From the NCBI GenBank assembly GCA_014155875.1, contig JACEFZ010003474.1:1-64000 (forward strand): a DNA stretch of 64,000 bases, read 5' to 3'. Below are positions 22,364 to 32,014 of the stretch, piece by piece (position 1 is the first letter of the stretch; each line of letters opens with the position of its first letter). Made by a program: the position numbers and the translations under genes. The stretch comes from Cepaea nemoralis (taxonomy: Eukaryota; Mollusca; Gastropoda; Stylommatophora; Helicidae). The notes beneath the pieces are model-generated. The model did no database searches. It had not been told where the DNA came from and saw only the letters and a list, made by a program, of their open reading frames with translations.

Positions 22364-22622
22364 GGCAGACAGACAGACAGACAGACAGATAGATCCCCGC
22401 CAGGGACTGGGCGAAGCCGGGCCGGGTCAGCTAGTAGATAATAAATAGAAATTTGCCAGGCAAGAAATCGTGCAAAATTTTCTCATGGCGTCTGTGTTTA
22501 AATTCATCAAAATAGCAGATGACAGAAAGGATTTAAGAATCGTGCTCTTTATGTCTGTTCCAGACAGACCCGAAGAACAACAATATCGGCTCTTGTTGTA
22601 GTGGTTTCTTCAACCCGGAGTT

Positions 22623-23758
22623 TCATTCTTTGCGTTTCTTTTTAATTTGATTCTGCTTTTCTTCATTCTTACGTGCGTCAGAGTTAAGCTTTAGCTGACT
22701 CATAATCGTGGTAAATGCAGCACCAGCAGTTACACCAATACCTACAGGTGGCACCAATACAGTTAACACAAAGCCAGCATACGCACACACAGTTCCTAAA
22801 AAAACCCAGTGTATATTCGCCGCCCTTATATTCTCCAGTTCTACGGCCAGGCGCTGTAGTTCGACAACATCGCTAAGGTTTTCCTCCACTTTTTTCACAG
22901 TTTTCATCATATCAGTCAGAACGTTGTACCCTTTGTCCTGGAGAACAATCTCCTCCTTGATATTCTGAATGCTCTTTGGCAGTTGCTCTTTGTGACCCGC
23001 AGAGGGCTGTTTGGAGTACACTTCTATTTCAGCAGTCAGAAGACTCAGGTGTTGTTGAATTGCTCTAGCAGGGGCTTTCAGTTCTACTATCAGCTTATTC
23101 CGTTCATATTCAGCATTCTGAAAACACTGGGCTGTGTAGGTGCCATACTGGTTTTTCAAAGCTCTTGTGAGACTGATTACTTGTTGGATCTGTGACTCCC
23201 TCTCTTGTTGAACTTTGGTGATGTTGTTAAACAGGACAAACCGTCCATTACATGCTTCATAGAGCTGACGAAACTCCCCCGTCTGCATCATGCACCAGTC
23301 TTCAAAGCTGATGTCCGTTTGCTCTTCCTCTATTGCTTGCTGATAGAGTTCACCGTAGGTCACATAACAATTACAAATTTCATGTAGTCGTCTCCAAAGA
23401 TCCTCTTTAGCGATTGGAGCGTATCCTGTTCTTCAGGAGTGAATCTTGTGCCAAACTTGATAGTAAAGAGAAAAGCGTTGACATCGCCATAGCACATTGC
23501 TAAAGCTTTATCCATGTTCTTGGCTGCTAATTCCTTGTCCTTGGCCTTGTCGATGTCAGTGTCTTGCAGGCCAGGTCCATCTACCACCAACAGTATGCTG
23601 TCCTTGAATTTTCCGAAGCTGTTGTCGACTTCCTTTGTTTGGGACGTGCTGTGGAAGGATGTTTTGAAAACCCGCCTGTTTAGCAACATGTTTCCTGTGG
23701 CACTTTTGCCCTGGCCAGTCTTTCCCATTAACATGAAGTTGAATTTTTCTTTCGTCAT
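22623..23758 (-). pseudogene. GIMAP/AIG1-type GTPase, copy A, one-base frameshift
   Basis: The translation from ATG 23,758 has the AIG1-family P-loop GKTGQGKSATGN (residues 12-23), a SQTKEV switch and the DGPGLQD G3 motif (about 60-66). It then reaches FVIVM and a stop at 23,363. The second frame (to TGA at 22,623) continues with GELYQQAIEEEQ, a long coiled coil, a C-terminal hydrophobic pair (VFLGTVCAYAGFVLTVLVPP) and a basic KKKRKE end. Compared with copy B, one T is missing in GTTATGTGACC (near 23,363), which breaks the G4 region (TCGD in copy B). An AG acceptor (TTGTTCACAG) lies at 23,775, just upstream of the start, so a 5' exon is expected off the visible frame. GIMAP proteins are membrane-associated GTPases tied to immunity and cell survival, and the family is expanded in molluscs. 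A sequencing error could mimic the break. Confidence 0.88.
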
Positions 23759-23773
23759 CTTAACTTCCACGTT

Positions 23774-23785
23774 CCTGTGAACAAA
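23774..23785 (-). promoter_or_regulatory. Splice acceptor upstream of GIMAP-like copy A
   Basis: TTTTTTGTTCACAG followed by GAACG on the minus strand is a pyrimidine-rich acceptor. The equivalent TTTTTGTTCACAG sits at 30,284-30,296 in copy B. The start codon lies 16 bases inside the exon in both. Confidence 0.65.
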
Positions 23786-24180
23786 AAATATCAACGAATA
23801 TAGTCGCATATGTACATAGTATGTGAATTTCACAAATGTTGTTATTTAATATTGATTTATTTCTTTGATCTGACAAATAAGGTTACTAACACATTGAAGC
23901 ACCTTCTGTATGTTTAGGATTTTACCGCGGGACCACCTCATATTTGTTTAGTTCTCCTCCTTCTCATCCTACTCCACCTTCTCACCCTCATCTTACTCTT
24001 TCTCCTCTTCCCCCTCGTCCTCCTCTGCCTTCTCCTACTTCTTCTTCTTCTTCTTTTCTTCTTCTAGAGCTGTGTTGAGCCGAGCCAATAAGATGCCGTG
24101 GTGAAGCTTGATGTCGGCTTTCTCATCTTGTGTTATCTTCTTCATAAGTGATGTGGTCTTTGGGTTGTTATTGAGGGAGA

Positions 24181-25910
24181 CCACTACTCCTCCTTAGTTG
24201 GATCGCTGCAGCCCTCTTCCAACGGAAAGTAGTTTTTAGATGTGGCAGTTGGACTTCGGAACCAACAACAATACATCCTGGCCTACCACAGGGATCACCA
24301 TTATCTCCGGTACTGTTCAACGCCTACACAGTGAGAATCACCAGTGAGCAGATCACTGGACCTGGCAGGACATTGTCATATGCCGATGATGTTTTAGTGT
24401 ATGGTCAGGGTAAGGATAGAGAGGAGGTTGCGGTAGAACTACAAACCGAACTCAATCGCATAAGTACTTGGTGTGATGAAGCTGGGGCAATGGTCAACCC
24501 AACAAAGGCAACAGTGACTTGGTTCTCGTTGAATAATCATATTGTCAACACTCCAACACCAACTGTAATGCTGTGTTCAGAGGCGGTGGAAAGAACGCAG
24601 GCAATGAATTACCTGGGGATACGGTTTGATCGAAGCCTTGCTTATAATGTGCACATAGACCAGGTGATAACAAAGGCCAAGCGGGGTTTGGCAGCGATGC
24701 GGGTGATGGCCACAGGAAACTGTGAGCAGCGCCATCTATGTCTTCTGTACGAGGGGCTGGTCATGTCTGTTTTGGAGTATGCAATGGCAATCCTGACTCT
24801 CAGCCATAAGCAAATAGAAAGGATGGAAAAAATACAGAATGAAGCTATGCGCATTATTCTTGGATGTGCAAGAGATACAGCATGCAGGGCGATGCGCTAC
24901 CTTCTTGATTTTCCAACCATTGAAGAAAGAATACAAGGTTGCAGGGCACGCGCCTACCTCAGAATTAACGCAAACACACAACATCCACTGCATAGTGAAA
25001 TTAGTAAGGTGAAGGGCAGCAGGTTAAAAAGAGGACGGTCGTGGATGGGTCAAGCCGAAGACATTCTTCAACAGGTGTGTTCACTTGAGGACTTAGAACC
25101 TGGCGAGGAGTGGGTGCAAGTGCCAACAGACTTCTGCACATCCATGCAGACAAGAAAATCCGGCTGCTGTTGAGGCTGAAGTACAAGCGTTGATTTTCGA
25201 GAATTCGCTAGACGGTGACGCGGTCATCTACACAGATGGGTCGGTCGTCCGACATGTGAGAAGCTCATGGGCCTTTACAGCTCGGGCCGGAGGGAGAATT
25301 GTGAAGGAGGACTCTGGTGCTTTCACTGAAACCACAAGTAGCCTGACCATGGAAGTCATGGCAGTAAGTAAAGCAATAACATGGCTCGAGACACAGACAT
25401 TCACTAGGGCTTGTTTCCTTAGCGACTCAATGAACATGATCAAGAGGATAGAGGAGGGGTCGATCCGAAGAGAATGGATGCTGCCTCTGGAGCGGTCTCG
25501 ACTGGCAAAGATTAGTTTCATCTTCGTGCCAGGGCATGCGGGAGTACAAGGAAATGAGCGGGCTGACAAGCTCGCAGGTGAGGCTACTGTGGAGGGCGGA
25601 CGCGCCATGGACCAGGCCGACATTCTTAATGCTCTACGAGAAGTAAGACTTTTGCGAGAACCAAGTGATGACTGTGAATCTACAACAATGGCCAGACTGC
25701 GAGAGCAGCAAATTAAAAGAGGGGTGGCCAAACAAGAACACTACGCAGGAAGCCAAAGAAGATTGATAAACCAACACAGAACTGGCGTCGTTAGCCGCTA
25801 CACATTGCGGGATTTGCTGAGGAGGGGATCCGAGCACTTATGGACTGAATGGTTCGATGTGCAATGAGGATGATCTGTCGACTAACTAACTAACTAACTA
25901 ACTAACTACT
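24181..25910 (+). pseudogene. I/Jockey-type LINE ORF2: RT palm to RNase H, with 3' tail
   Basis: The frame opens near 24,181 with an RT segment leading to GLPQGSPLSPVLFNAYT (24,274-24,327), the catalytic YADDVLVYG (24,379-24,405), then MNYLGIRFDRSL and a thumb region, to a stop at 25,173. The next frame (25,190-25,867) is a ribonuclease H: IYTDGSV, SLTMEVMAV, LSDSMNMI, VPGHAGVQGNERADKLAG. The catalytic acidic residues D, E, D and the last D are all visible. One frame change near 25,170 separates RT from RNase H. The 3' end is an (ACTA)n tail at 25,878-25,907. 5' truncation and the frameshift make it inactive. RNase H after RT places it in the I group of LINEs rather than RTE. Confidence 0.88.
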
Positions 25911-26303
25911 CCCTCGTGTGTCTTGCGCAGTTGGTTGATGCTGTGTCTTCCCAGCTCATTTTCCAACAGACTGATTAACTTGTCTGTTGGTAGCGCCGAC
26001 AGTTTAGCTTCACCCACGCTTGTCTGTTTGAGCAGTATTCTGCCGGTGAAGTCCTCAGATGTTGCTGTTGTTTCCTCCTGTGTGGAGGTCACTGGTAGAT
26101 TGGGCTGCATCGTCTTGGAGCTGGTTGGAACTTCCCGGCTGCTGCTGGCTTGAGATGTGGTTTCTTCATCAACTGGGACGGCTTCAGCTAGTGTAGGAGC
26201 CGGACTGCTGTTCGTAGATACAGCGTCAGCAGTCGTAGCGGCCTTCCTTCGCCTCTACCTTCTTCTTCCCGACTGTGTATAGCGCGTGTCTCTGCGCGGC
26301 ATT
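25908..26303 (-). pseudogene. LINE ORF1 N-terminus fragment
   Basis: On the minus strand ATG near 26,303 begins MPRRDTRYT, soon interrupted by a stop. A further frame (26,110-25,898) has TGRILLKQTSVGEAKLSALP and SLLENELGRHSINQL. The same segment is seen at 3.1-3.25 kb, so the two are copies of one ORF1 family. It ends on the (ACTA)n tract that is also the 3' tail of the plus-strand LINE, giving two convergent LINE pieces meeting at a microsatellite. Confidence 0.6.
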
Positions 26304-26309
26304 TTTAAC

Positions 26310-27060
26310 ACAAGGCATCCTCTGCGATTAACCGATAAGGCGACTTGATCTCGATAGCGCGTAGAGTCGACTCTGACGATGACGACATGATGCCTTTGTG
26401 AGGTCGATGAAGGCAATAAATAGTGGTTGATTTTGTTCCCGGCATTTTTCGTGTATTTGTCGCAATGAGAATATCATATCAATGGTAGACCGGTTCTGTC
26501 GCAAATCGCACTGTGATTCGAGGTAGACTTGATCTCCCAGGACTTGAAGTCTGCGCAGGACAATTCTGGCAAATACTTTCCCAACAATACACAGAAGTGA
26601 GATACCCCTATAGTTGTTACAGTCGCTCCGATCTCCCTTGTTCTTGTTCAGCGTTATGATGCTTGAATCTTTGCAATCCTATGGGACTTGTCCTTCTTGC
26701 CATCATAGCTCTATTAGCTGGTGGAACTGTAGAGTGAGTGTGTCTTGCCCACTCCTGATAACCTCTATGGGAATCCCATCCTTACCTGGAGCCTTGCCAG
26801 ATGCAAGTTCATTTATAGCACACTTAACTTCTGTTATAGTGGGAAGTGTGTCCAGGTGGTCAAGAGTTGGCAGGGCCTCTATGGCGTTGAGGCCATCATC
26901 CGCTAGCTTGGTATCACTTGAGTAAAGCTCTAAATAGTGCTCTACCCATCTATCCATCTGCTGTTTCTTATCAGTGATGATTTCTGCAGTCAAGATTTTC
27001 AGTGGTACACTTTTTTGATCATTGGACCACAGGCTTTCTTTATCCCTTCAAAATGCTTCT
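26310..27060 (-). mobile_element. CR1/L2-like LINE RT fragment
   Basis: The minus-strand frame 26,993-26,703 has MTAEIITDKKQQMDRWVEHY, then SGKAPGKDGIPIEVI. Out-of-frame continuation from about 26,650 to 26,400 gives NKGDRSDCNNYRGISLL, RRLQVLGDQVYLESQCDFR, STIDMIFSLRQIHEKCREQ and FIAFIDLTK, i.e. RT motifs 0 to 3. It breaks off before the catalytic YADD. 5' and 3' truncations and several stops are evident. Confidence 0.75.
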
Positions 27061-27239
27061 GATGATTCCCTTATCACTTGCGATTTGAATGGACTCACAT
27101 AACTTGAATCTACTAAATAGGACTACATGTACAAAGAGACATGTAAAACAACAGTATTTATTAATTTTAATATTCAAGAGTATTTTATTAAAATAAAGTT
27201 TAATCTAAATATGACAATTCAGTGTCATTTTAACACTCT

Positions 27240-28200
27240 CATTCTGTTTCAGAGTCACTCTACTCATTCAGCTCATTATCATTTTTCTGGTGATCGACTG
27301 TTTCTAATAATTCAGTTAATCCAGGTAATCCCTGAACCATTTCCACAATTTTCATCTTCCATGCAAATCTGATATACACAGAGTTTATTACGAGAGCTGG
27401 TAACATCAGTTTTTGTAACTTACTCAACAACAATCCGGCTGCAATAAATAAGTGCTCTACTGGCGCTGAGGACACTGGTATGGCCAAGACAATTTTTGCA
27501 CTTGCTGTTAGCAGTGGAAACCTATGTTAATTTTTCCAATAATTTAATGGTTGTGAAGTTGGTTGCCGTAATTTTTGAAACATGGTGACTTCATCCTCAA
27601 GGCATTTGTTTGTGGGGTTATCAAACTTAAGTGTTTTGTTTGGTGGAGGTTCAAAAAAATAAGCCAAAATCACTTTTCGGCTTTTGTTCTACAGTTCCTG
27701 CTACTTCACATAAAGCAGATGATTCAGAAGAAAGATTTAAACCTTTGATGAATGAAATAACAGATGGGACAACAGACTTACAAAAAGCGATCCAATCATT
27801 TGCCCATTTATGGGTGTCCACATTCCCTTTCTTCTTAGTAACAACTGACTTGACCATGTCTTTTTTTTTTTGGCTTTGATGTCAACTCCAGTAAGGAATG
27901 CTGCAGTAACTGCCAAAGAACTGCCGCAATATGGCCAAAGTGTTTCTCCAATAACTTTCTGAAAGTTCTGACAATATTTCTTCACCATGCTGCTGGACGT
28001 TTCTTCGTCAATATTAACAATAATTTTGTACAACTGATATTCAAGGTGGAAGTATAACAGCAAAATTAAATGAGATGTAGTGCCATCAATTTCTAATTTG
28101 TCAAACAATTTTTTGAATTTCTCATGTATGTACTGCATTCTTTTAATCTGAACATTATTCGGAATGTGGTTTAAGAATTCGTCATCATCTTCATTAAAGT
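27240..28200 (-). pseudogene. hAT-family transposase, decayed
   Basis: Three minus-strand pieces (28,138-27,737, 27,857-27,651, 27,487-27,260) run in order. The last has the hAT C-terminal dimerisation signature IPVSSAPVEHLFIAAGLLLS followed by a helical segment ending FAWKMKIVEMV. The upstream pieces hold the helical and catalytic-core remains (e.g. SHLILLLYFHLEYQLYKI, LAVTAAFLTGVD). Frame changes lie near 27,650 and 27,740. hAT transposases cut and paste DNA with 8-bp target duplications. The two terminal repeats were not located. Confidence 0.75.
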
Positions 28201-28382
28201 ATTGCGAGTAATTTTTGTTTTAAATGGGCATTGAAACGTTGGTAATATGATCGCATGCGCATTTATTAATTTATCCAGTGTCCCACCACGAGATAAAGAT
28301 TTGATACATGTATATAAAGAAAAAAGAAGGATAAAAGGCTTTGAAAAGGTTAAAAAAAAAGTTGCTATGACATGGCTACTGT

Positions 28383-28482
28383 CTCATGGGAAATACAGAT
28401 GTTTTCTGTCCCATCCCATCCCATCCCATGGGAAGTTTCCCGTGGGATTCCCATGGGAATCCTATTCCCATGGGCAAGCGTG
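28383..28482. repeat. Cluster of CCCATGGG palindromes
   Basis: Within 100 bp there are repeated (CATCC)n followed by CCCATGGGAAG, TTCCCGTGGGATT, CCCATGGGAAT and TTCCCATGGGCAAG. The cluster lies between the hAT transposase 5' side and the start of duplication copy B. hAT elements often carry subterminal repeats bound by their transposase, so this may be the element's end. This is an inference. Confidence 0.6.
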
Positions 28483-29081
28483 GTTATACCACTATCAACA
28501 GTAATACTACCAATAACACAACAATACCATTAGCAAAACAGGGAAAGCAACAATAATACCAAAGACAACATTAACAAAAATAAAAACAACAACAACATCC
28601 GAGACAGCAGTGGCAACAACACCAACTGGCACACATTCGTTTCTACGCGGGTTCTTAGAGTGTCTGAGAGCTGCGTGTTTCTCCATATCACTGGTCAAAA
28701 CAATACAACAAATATAAATCACATATTTTGCTGCATCGCATCATGTGCACACTGCAGAGTTATATACGATGTGAAGAGGACAAACAAATAATACTTTGGC
28801 AGAAATACTAACTTGATATTGTATGAAAGATCGAGAACGTTATCCACCGTATGTCTAACACTTAACAGAAAGCCTGTCTAGCTGGAAAAGCTTAATAGAT
28901 AATACATAGAAATATGATAGACAAGAAATCGTGAATACTTTGTTTATGGCGTCTGTGTTTAAATTCATCAACATAACAGACGACAGACAGAACTGATCGT
29001 CATGCCTGCTCCAGACCTGAAGCAAAAGAAGAACACAATTATTAACTCTTGTTGTAATAATTCCTTCAACCCGGAGTTTCA

Positions 29082-30267
29082 TTATTTGCGTTTCTTTCTA
29101 ATGTGATTCTGCTCTTCTTCATTCTCACGTTGGTCAATGTCAAGCTTTAGCTGACCAATTAATGTGGAAAGCCCAGACGGCAGCACCCGCTACGACGGCC
29201 GCGGCAGCAGCAGCAGCAGCGTTAGCAGCAACAAAACCAAGTTGTTGCACAACAAACGTACCGCCAAACAACTCAGGAAAAGTTCCTAAAACAGCCCGCT
29301 GTGTCATCGCCTTCCTTTTATTTTCCATTTCTACGACAACATCGCGCAGGTTGTCCTCCACTCTCTTCAATTTTCTTATCAGATCGGTCAGCACTTTGTA
29401 CCTTTTGTCCTGGAGAACGATCTCCTCCTTGACATTCTGGGTGCGTTTTGCCAGCTGCTCTTTATGAATGACATACAGCTGTTTGGAGTAGACTTCTATT
29501 TCAGTTGTCAGAAGACTGAGGCGTTCTTCAATTGCTAAAATCAGTTCATGGGCTTTCAGTTTATCCCTCTCATATTCAGCGGCTTTTAGTTCTACTATCA
29601 ACTTATTCCGTTCGTATTCAGCATAATGAAAACACTGGGCAGTGTAGGTGCCATACTGGTATTTCAAAGCTCTTGTCGCGCTAACAATTTCTTGAATCTG
29701 CGATTCCCTCTCTTGTTGAACCCTGGTGACGTTGTTAAACAGGACAAACCGTCCATTGCATTCTGCATAGAGCTGTCGACACGCCCCGGTCTGTTTCTTG
29801 CACCAGTCTTTAAAGCTGATGTCCATTTGCTCTTCCTCCATTGCTAACTGAAAGAGATCGCCACAGGTCACAATAACAATCAAAAACTTCATGTAGTCAT
29901 CTCCAAAGATCTTTTTTAGCCATTCGAGCGTGGCCTGTTCTTCAGAAGTGAATCGTGTGCCAAACCTGATGGTAAAGAGAAAAGCGTTGACACCACCATA
30001 GCACATAGCTAAAGCTTTTTCCATGTTCTTCGCTGCTAATTCCGTGTCCCTGACCTTGTCGATGTCAGTGTCTTGCAGGCCAGGCCCATCTACCACAAAG
30101 AGTATGCTGTCTTTGAAATATGTGAAGTTGAAGTCGACTTCCTTTGTTTGGGACGTGATGTTGGGAGATGTTTTGAAAACTCGCCTGTTTAGCAACATGT
30201 TTCCTGTGGCACTTTTGCCCTGGCCAATCATCCCCATTAACATGAAGTTGAATCTTTCTTCCGCCAT
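29082..30267 (-). CDS. GIMAP/AIG1-type GTPase, copy B (C-terminal frame shifted)
   Basis: ATG 30,267 opens 375 codons ending at 29,140. The G1 P-loop GMIGQGKS is at residues 12-19, the G2-like SQTKEV near 39-44, G3 DGPG at 60-63, and a G4-like TCGD at 134-137. This is the AIG1 GTPase order. From about residue 200 to 330 the chain is a charged coiled coil, then a poly-alanine hydrophobic stretch (about 345-362). Compared with copy A, the DNA near 29,170 is about seven bases longer. The annotated frame ends WSAKA, while the neighbouring frame still encodes SQLKL-like, NEEEQN and RKKRK down to TAA at 29,082. An intron acceptor sits at 30,284. It may be functional with a changed tail, or a pseudogene, or the shift may be an assembly error. 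The likely role is a membrane-linked immune or survival GTPase, by family only. Confidence 0.85.
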
Positions 30268-30427
30268 CTTAACTTTAGCTTTCCTGTGAACAAAAAGTAT
30301 CCACGAATATAGTCACAGATGTAAATAGTTTGTGAATTCATCAAATTATGTGATATTTTATAGTGATTTGTTTATGTGTACTGAAAAATAAGGTTACTAA
30401 CAAATTGAATCGTCTTCTGTATGTTTC

Positions 30428-30608
30428 GGTTTTTACATTGATCCTCCTACTCCACCTCCTACACCTCCACCCCCACCTCCTCCTTCTTCTTCTTCTTCTT
30501 CTTCTTCTTCTTCTTCTTCTTCTTCTTCTTCTCTTCTTCTTCTTCTTCTTCTTCTTCTTCTTCTTCATCTTCTTCTTCTTCTCGTTCGTCTCCTTCTTTT
30601 TCTTCTAG
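30428..30608. repeat. CTC to CTT trinucleotide tract upstream of GIMAP-like copy B
   Basis: CTCCTACTCCACCTCC followed by (CTT)n of about 110 bp. The paralogous tract in copy A (23,950-24,066) is shorter and CTC-rich. The repeat lies on the 5' side of the gene, probably in the first intron, and has expanded differently in the two copies. Confidence 0.85.
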
Positions 30609-30639
30609 AGTTGAATTGAGCCAAGGACTGACATCACAG

Positions 30640-31085
30640 CACTCAGGACATTTACATACGTGCTCCGTCCTCAACTGTAACAGCCAAAGAAGAGTCACAA
30701 TAATAATGGTACCAGTATCAGTCTGCTTATGTGTCCGTCTGGCCTTTCTCGGAGTTTTTAGTGTCGGCCAGATACTCTAGTCACTCCCTGCAGCACCACT
30801 CTCTCCAAGTCGTGATGATCTATCTGGTCCTCTGCCTTATACACACCGTCTTAAATGAGTCTCTTATTAAATCTCATAACAGCTGCTTCCATATGATCCA
30901 TTAATGACATCTTCTGTCGAAGGTGATTCCCAGGTGCCTCAGTTTATTCTCTCTGTTAACATTTCTGCCATTTATTATATGACTTGGGAAGTCGGTTTAA
31001 CAATCCTATTGTCCAAAGAGCACCATAACACAGACGCCTTATCTGGGTTAATAACATCTCTGTGCACAAATCGATGTTTTGTGTC
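30640..31085 (-). mobile_element. I/Jockey-type LINE RT fragment
   Basis: On the minus strand INPDKASVLWCSLDNRIVKP (31,048-30,989) matches the NPTKATVTWFSLNNHIVNTP segment of the LINE at 24.5 kb. LRHLGITFDRR then follows near 30,930. It starts at a run of about 20 C (31,090-31,108) and is 5'-truncated within the palm domain. Decay increases towards 30,640. Confidence 0.65.
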
Positions 31086-31205
31086 CTGTCCCCCCCCCCC
31101 CCCCCCCACCTTTCCTCCTACACGCAAGGACATCATCTGTATAAGTCCGTATTCTTCCAAACCCTGGTGGTTCAATGCTTGCAATCTTGCTTGTATGTAC
31201 ATTTA

Positions 31206-31972
31206 ATGGCATGGGCAATATTACATATATGCCTTAGAAAAATTTGGAATAGGCCAAGTAACCAGACTGCTGAACACATTATATGAAACTAGAGATATAC
31301 CTCCTGAATTATGTAATCTATATTTATAGGAATATAATATACGGATAAATTGGAGTATTCTTAAACAAGTGAATTGGTGCAACTATCTCGGAACAGTCAT
31401 AACATCTGAGGGGAGGTGCCATGAAGTGACTAGAACAAGAATCGCTATGACAAAGGTAGCCCTTTGCAAGGTGGAAAACGTACTGACTAATAAACATATA
31501 TCAACTTTAACAAGAAAAGGAGTGTTGAAGTGCTACATAGAACCGTTTTGAAAACATGTGAAACGCTGACGACGAGCAAACAAGCTGTACAACAGCTAAT
31601 GGCAATGAAACTGTGGTTTCTGAGGAAAATGAAGAGAAATACAATGGACAAATAGAAAAACCAATGACCATGTCCTACAAAAGGCAAATGAATATCGTAA
31701 ACTGATTAGAGAAATTTGACTTTGGTAGTCAAACCTTTTTGGGCACGTTATGCGAAGAAAAAAACAAACAAAAAAAACAAGAGAACTTGGTGACAACTGG
31801 CAAGATTGAGGGGACAAGAAAAAGTGGAAGGCAGAGAAGTAAATATCTGGATAGCTTGGCCACATGGCATGATCGGGACAAGAAATCAAAGCTGAGCCAT
31901 GACTCTGCTAAGTGTGTAAGATGGAGAAACATAACTGGCCAAGCTTACCGACATGGCACATGATTATAATGA
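31206..31972 (+). mobile_element. RTE-B LINE copy with internal deletion
   Basis: The plus strand gives LEKFGIGQVTRLLNTLYETR then IPPELCN (matching the RTE-B RT at 53.57-53.64 kb). It then jumps to ILKQVNWCNYLGTVITSEGR (near 31,357-31,416), so the RT core is deleted. The rest is the usual RTE-B C-terminus (RKGVLKCYIEPF, GTRKSGRQRSKYLDSLATWH) and a CATGATTATAATGATGATA end. Several frameshifts. Confidence 0.75.
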
Positions 31973-32014
31973 TGATATTGTTTTAAACCCTGGGTAATAA
32001 TCACACATTCGAGA

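Larger units (their letters stand above)
19236..22434 (+). mobile_element. Non-autonomous Helitron (Helitron-1), 3.2 kb, edges fixed by empty site
   Basis: The 5' end is TCTTATATATAAAA and the 3' end is GGGCCGGGTCAGCTAG, i.e. TC...CTAG as in Helitrons, with host AA on the left and T on the right (A|T insertion, no target duplication). The paralogous site in copy B (28,891-28,900, CTTAATAGAT) is empty exactly at that point. The left part has the TTCGCGAA palindrome and ATCCG-TTGAGATGAAATTTTCTACACG stretch shared with Helitron-2. The interior is a polypyrimidine array split by a GT-minisatellite retroposon, and the right part has (ACAG)n with three copies of the 3'-end motif (near 22,066, 22,311 and 22,407). 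No Rep/helicase gene is present, so movement would need an enzyme from elsewhere. Confidence 0.88.
16495..24075. other. Segmental duplication copy A (GIMAP-like locus, expanded by insertions)
   Basis: This region aligns in order with 28,483-30,640. Matching blocks are the ATAACACC tract; GAGCTGC(A/G)TGTTTCTCCA; CTGCAGAGTTATATA; the AGCTTAAT site; GGCGTCTGTGTTTAAATTCA; the GIMAP-like gene; the intron acceptor; and a CTC/CTT tract ending TTCTAGAG. Copy A is about 7.6 kb and copy B about 2.2 kb. The difference is accounted for mainly by a Penelope-like element (16,959-19,064) and a Helitron (19,236-22,434). Confidence 0.85.
28483..30640. other. Segmental duplication copy B (GIMAP-like locus, empty of Helitron and Penelope)
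   Basis: Aligned in order with copy A. It keeps the pre-insertion state at the Helitron site: GGAAAAGCTTAA|TAGATAATACATAG at 28,884-28,907. The right end, after the CTT tract, reads TTCTAGAGTTGAATTGAGCCA (30,604-30,624), matching TTCTAGAGCTGTGTTGAGCCG in copy A, after which similarity stops. Confidence 0.85.

Noticed and set aside
23360..23833. GIMAP-like copy A as two separate genes
   Set aside because: Alignment to copy B shows one continuous protein with a one-base loss at the junction.
29162..29467. Alanine/threonine-rich plus-strand frame opposite GIMAP-like copy B
   Set aside because: It is the antisense shadow of the alanine codons of the GTPase gene.
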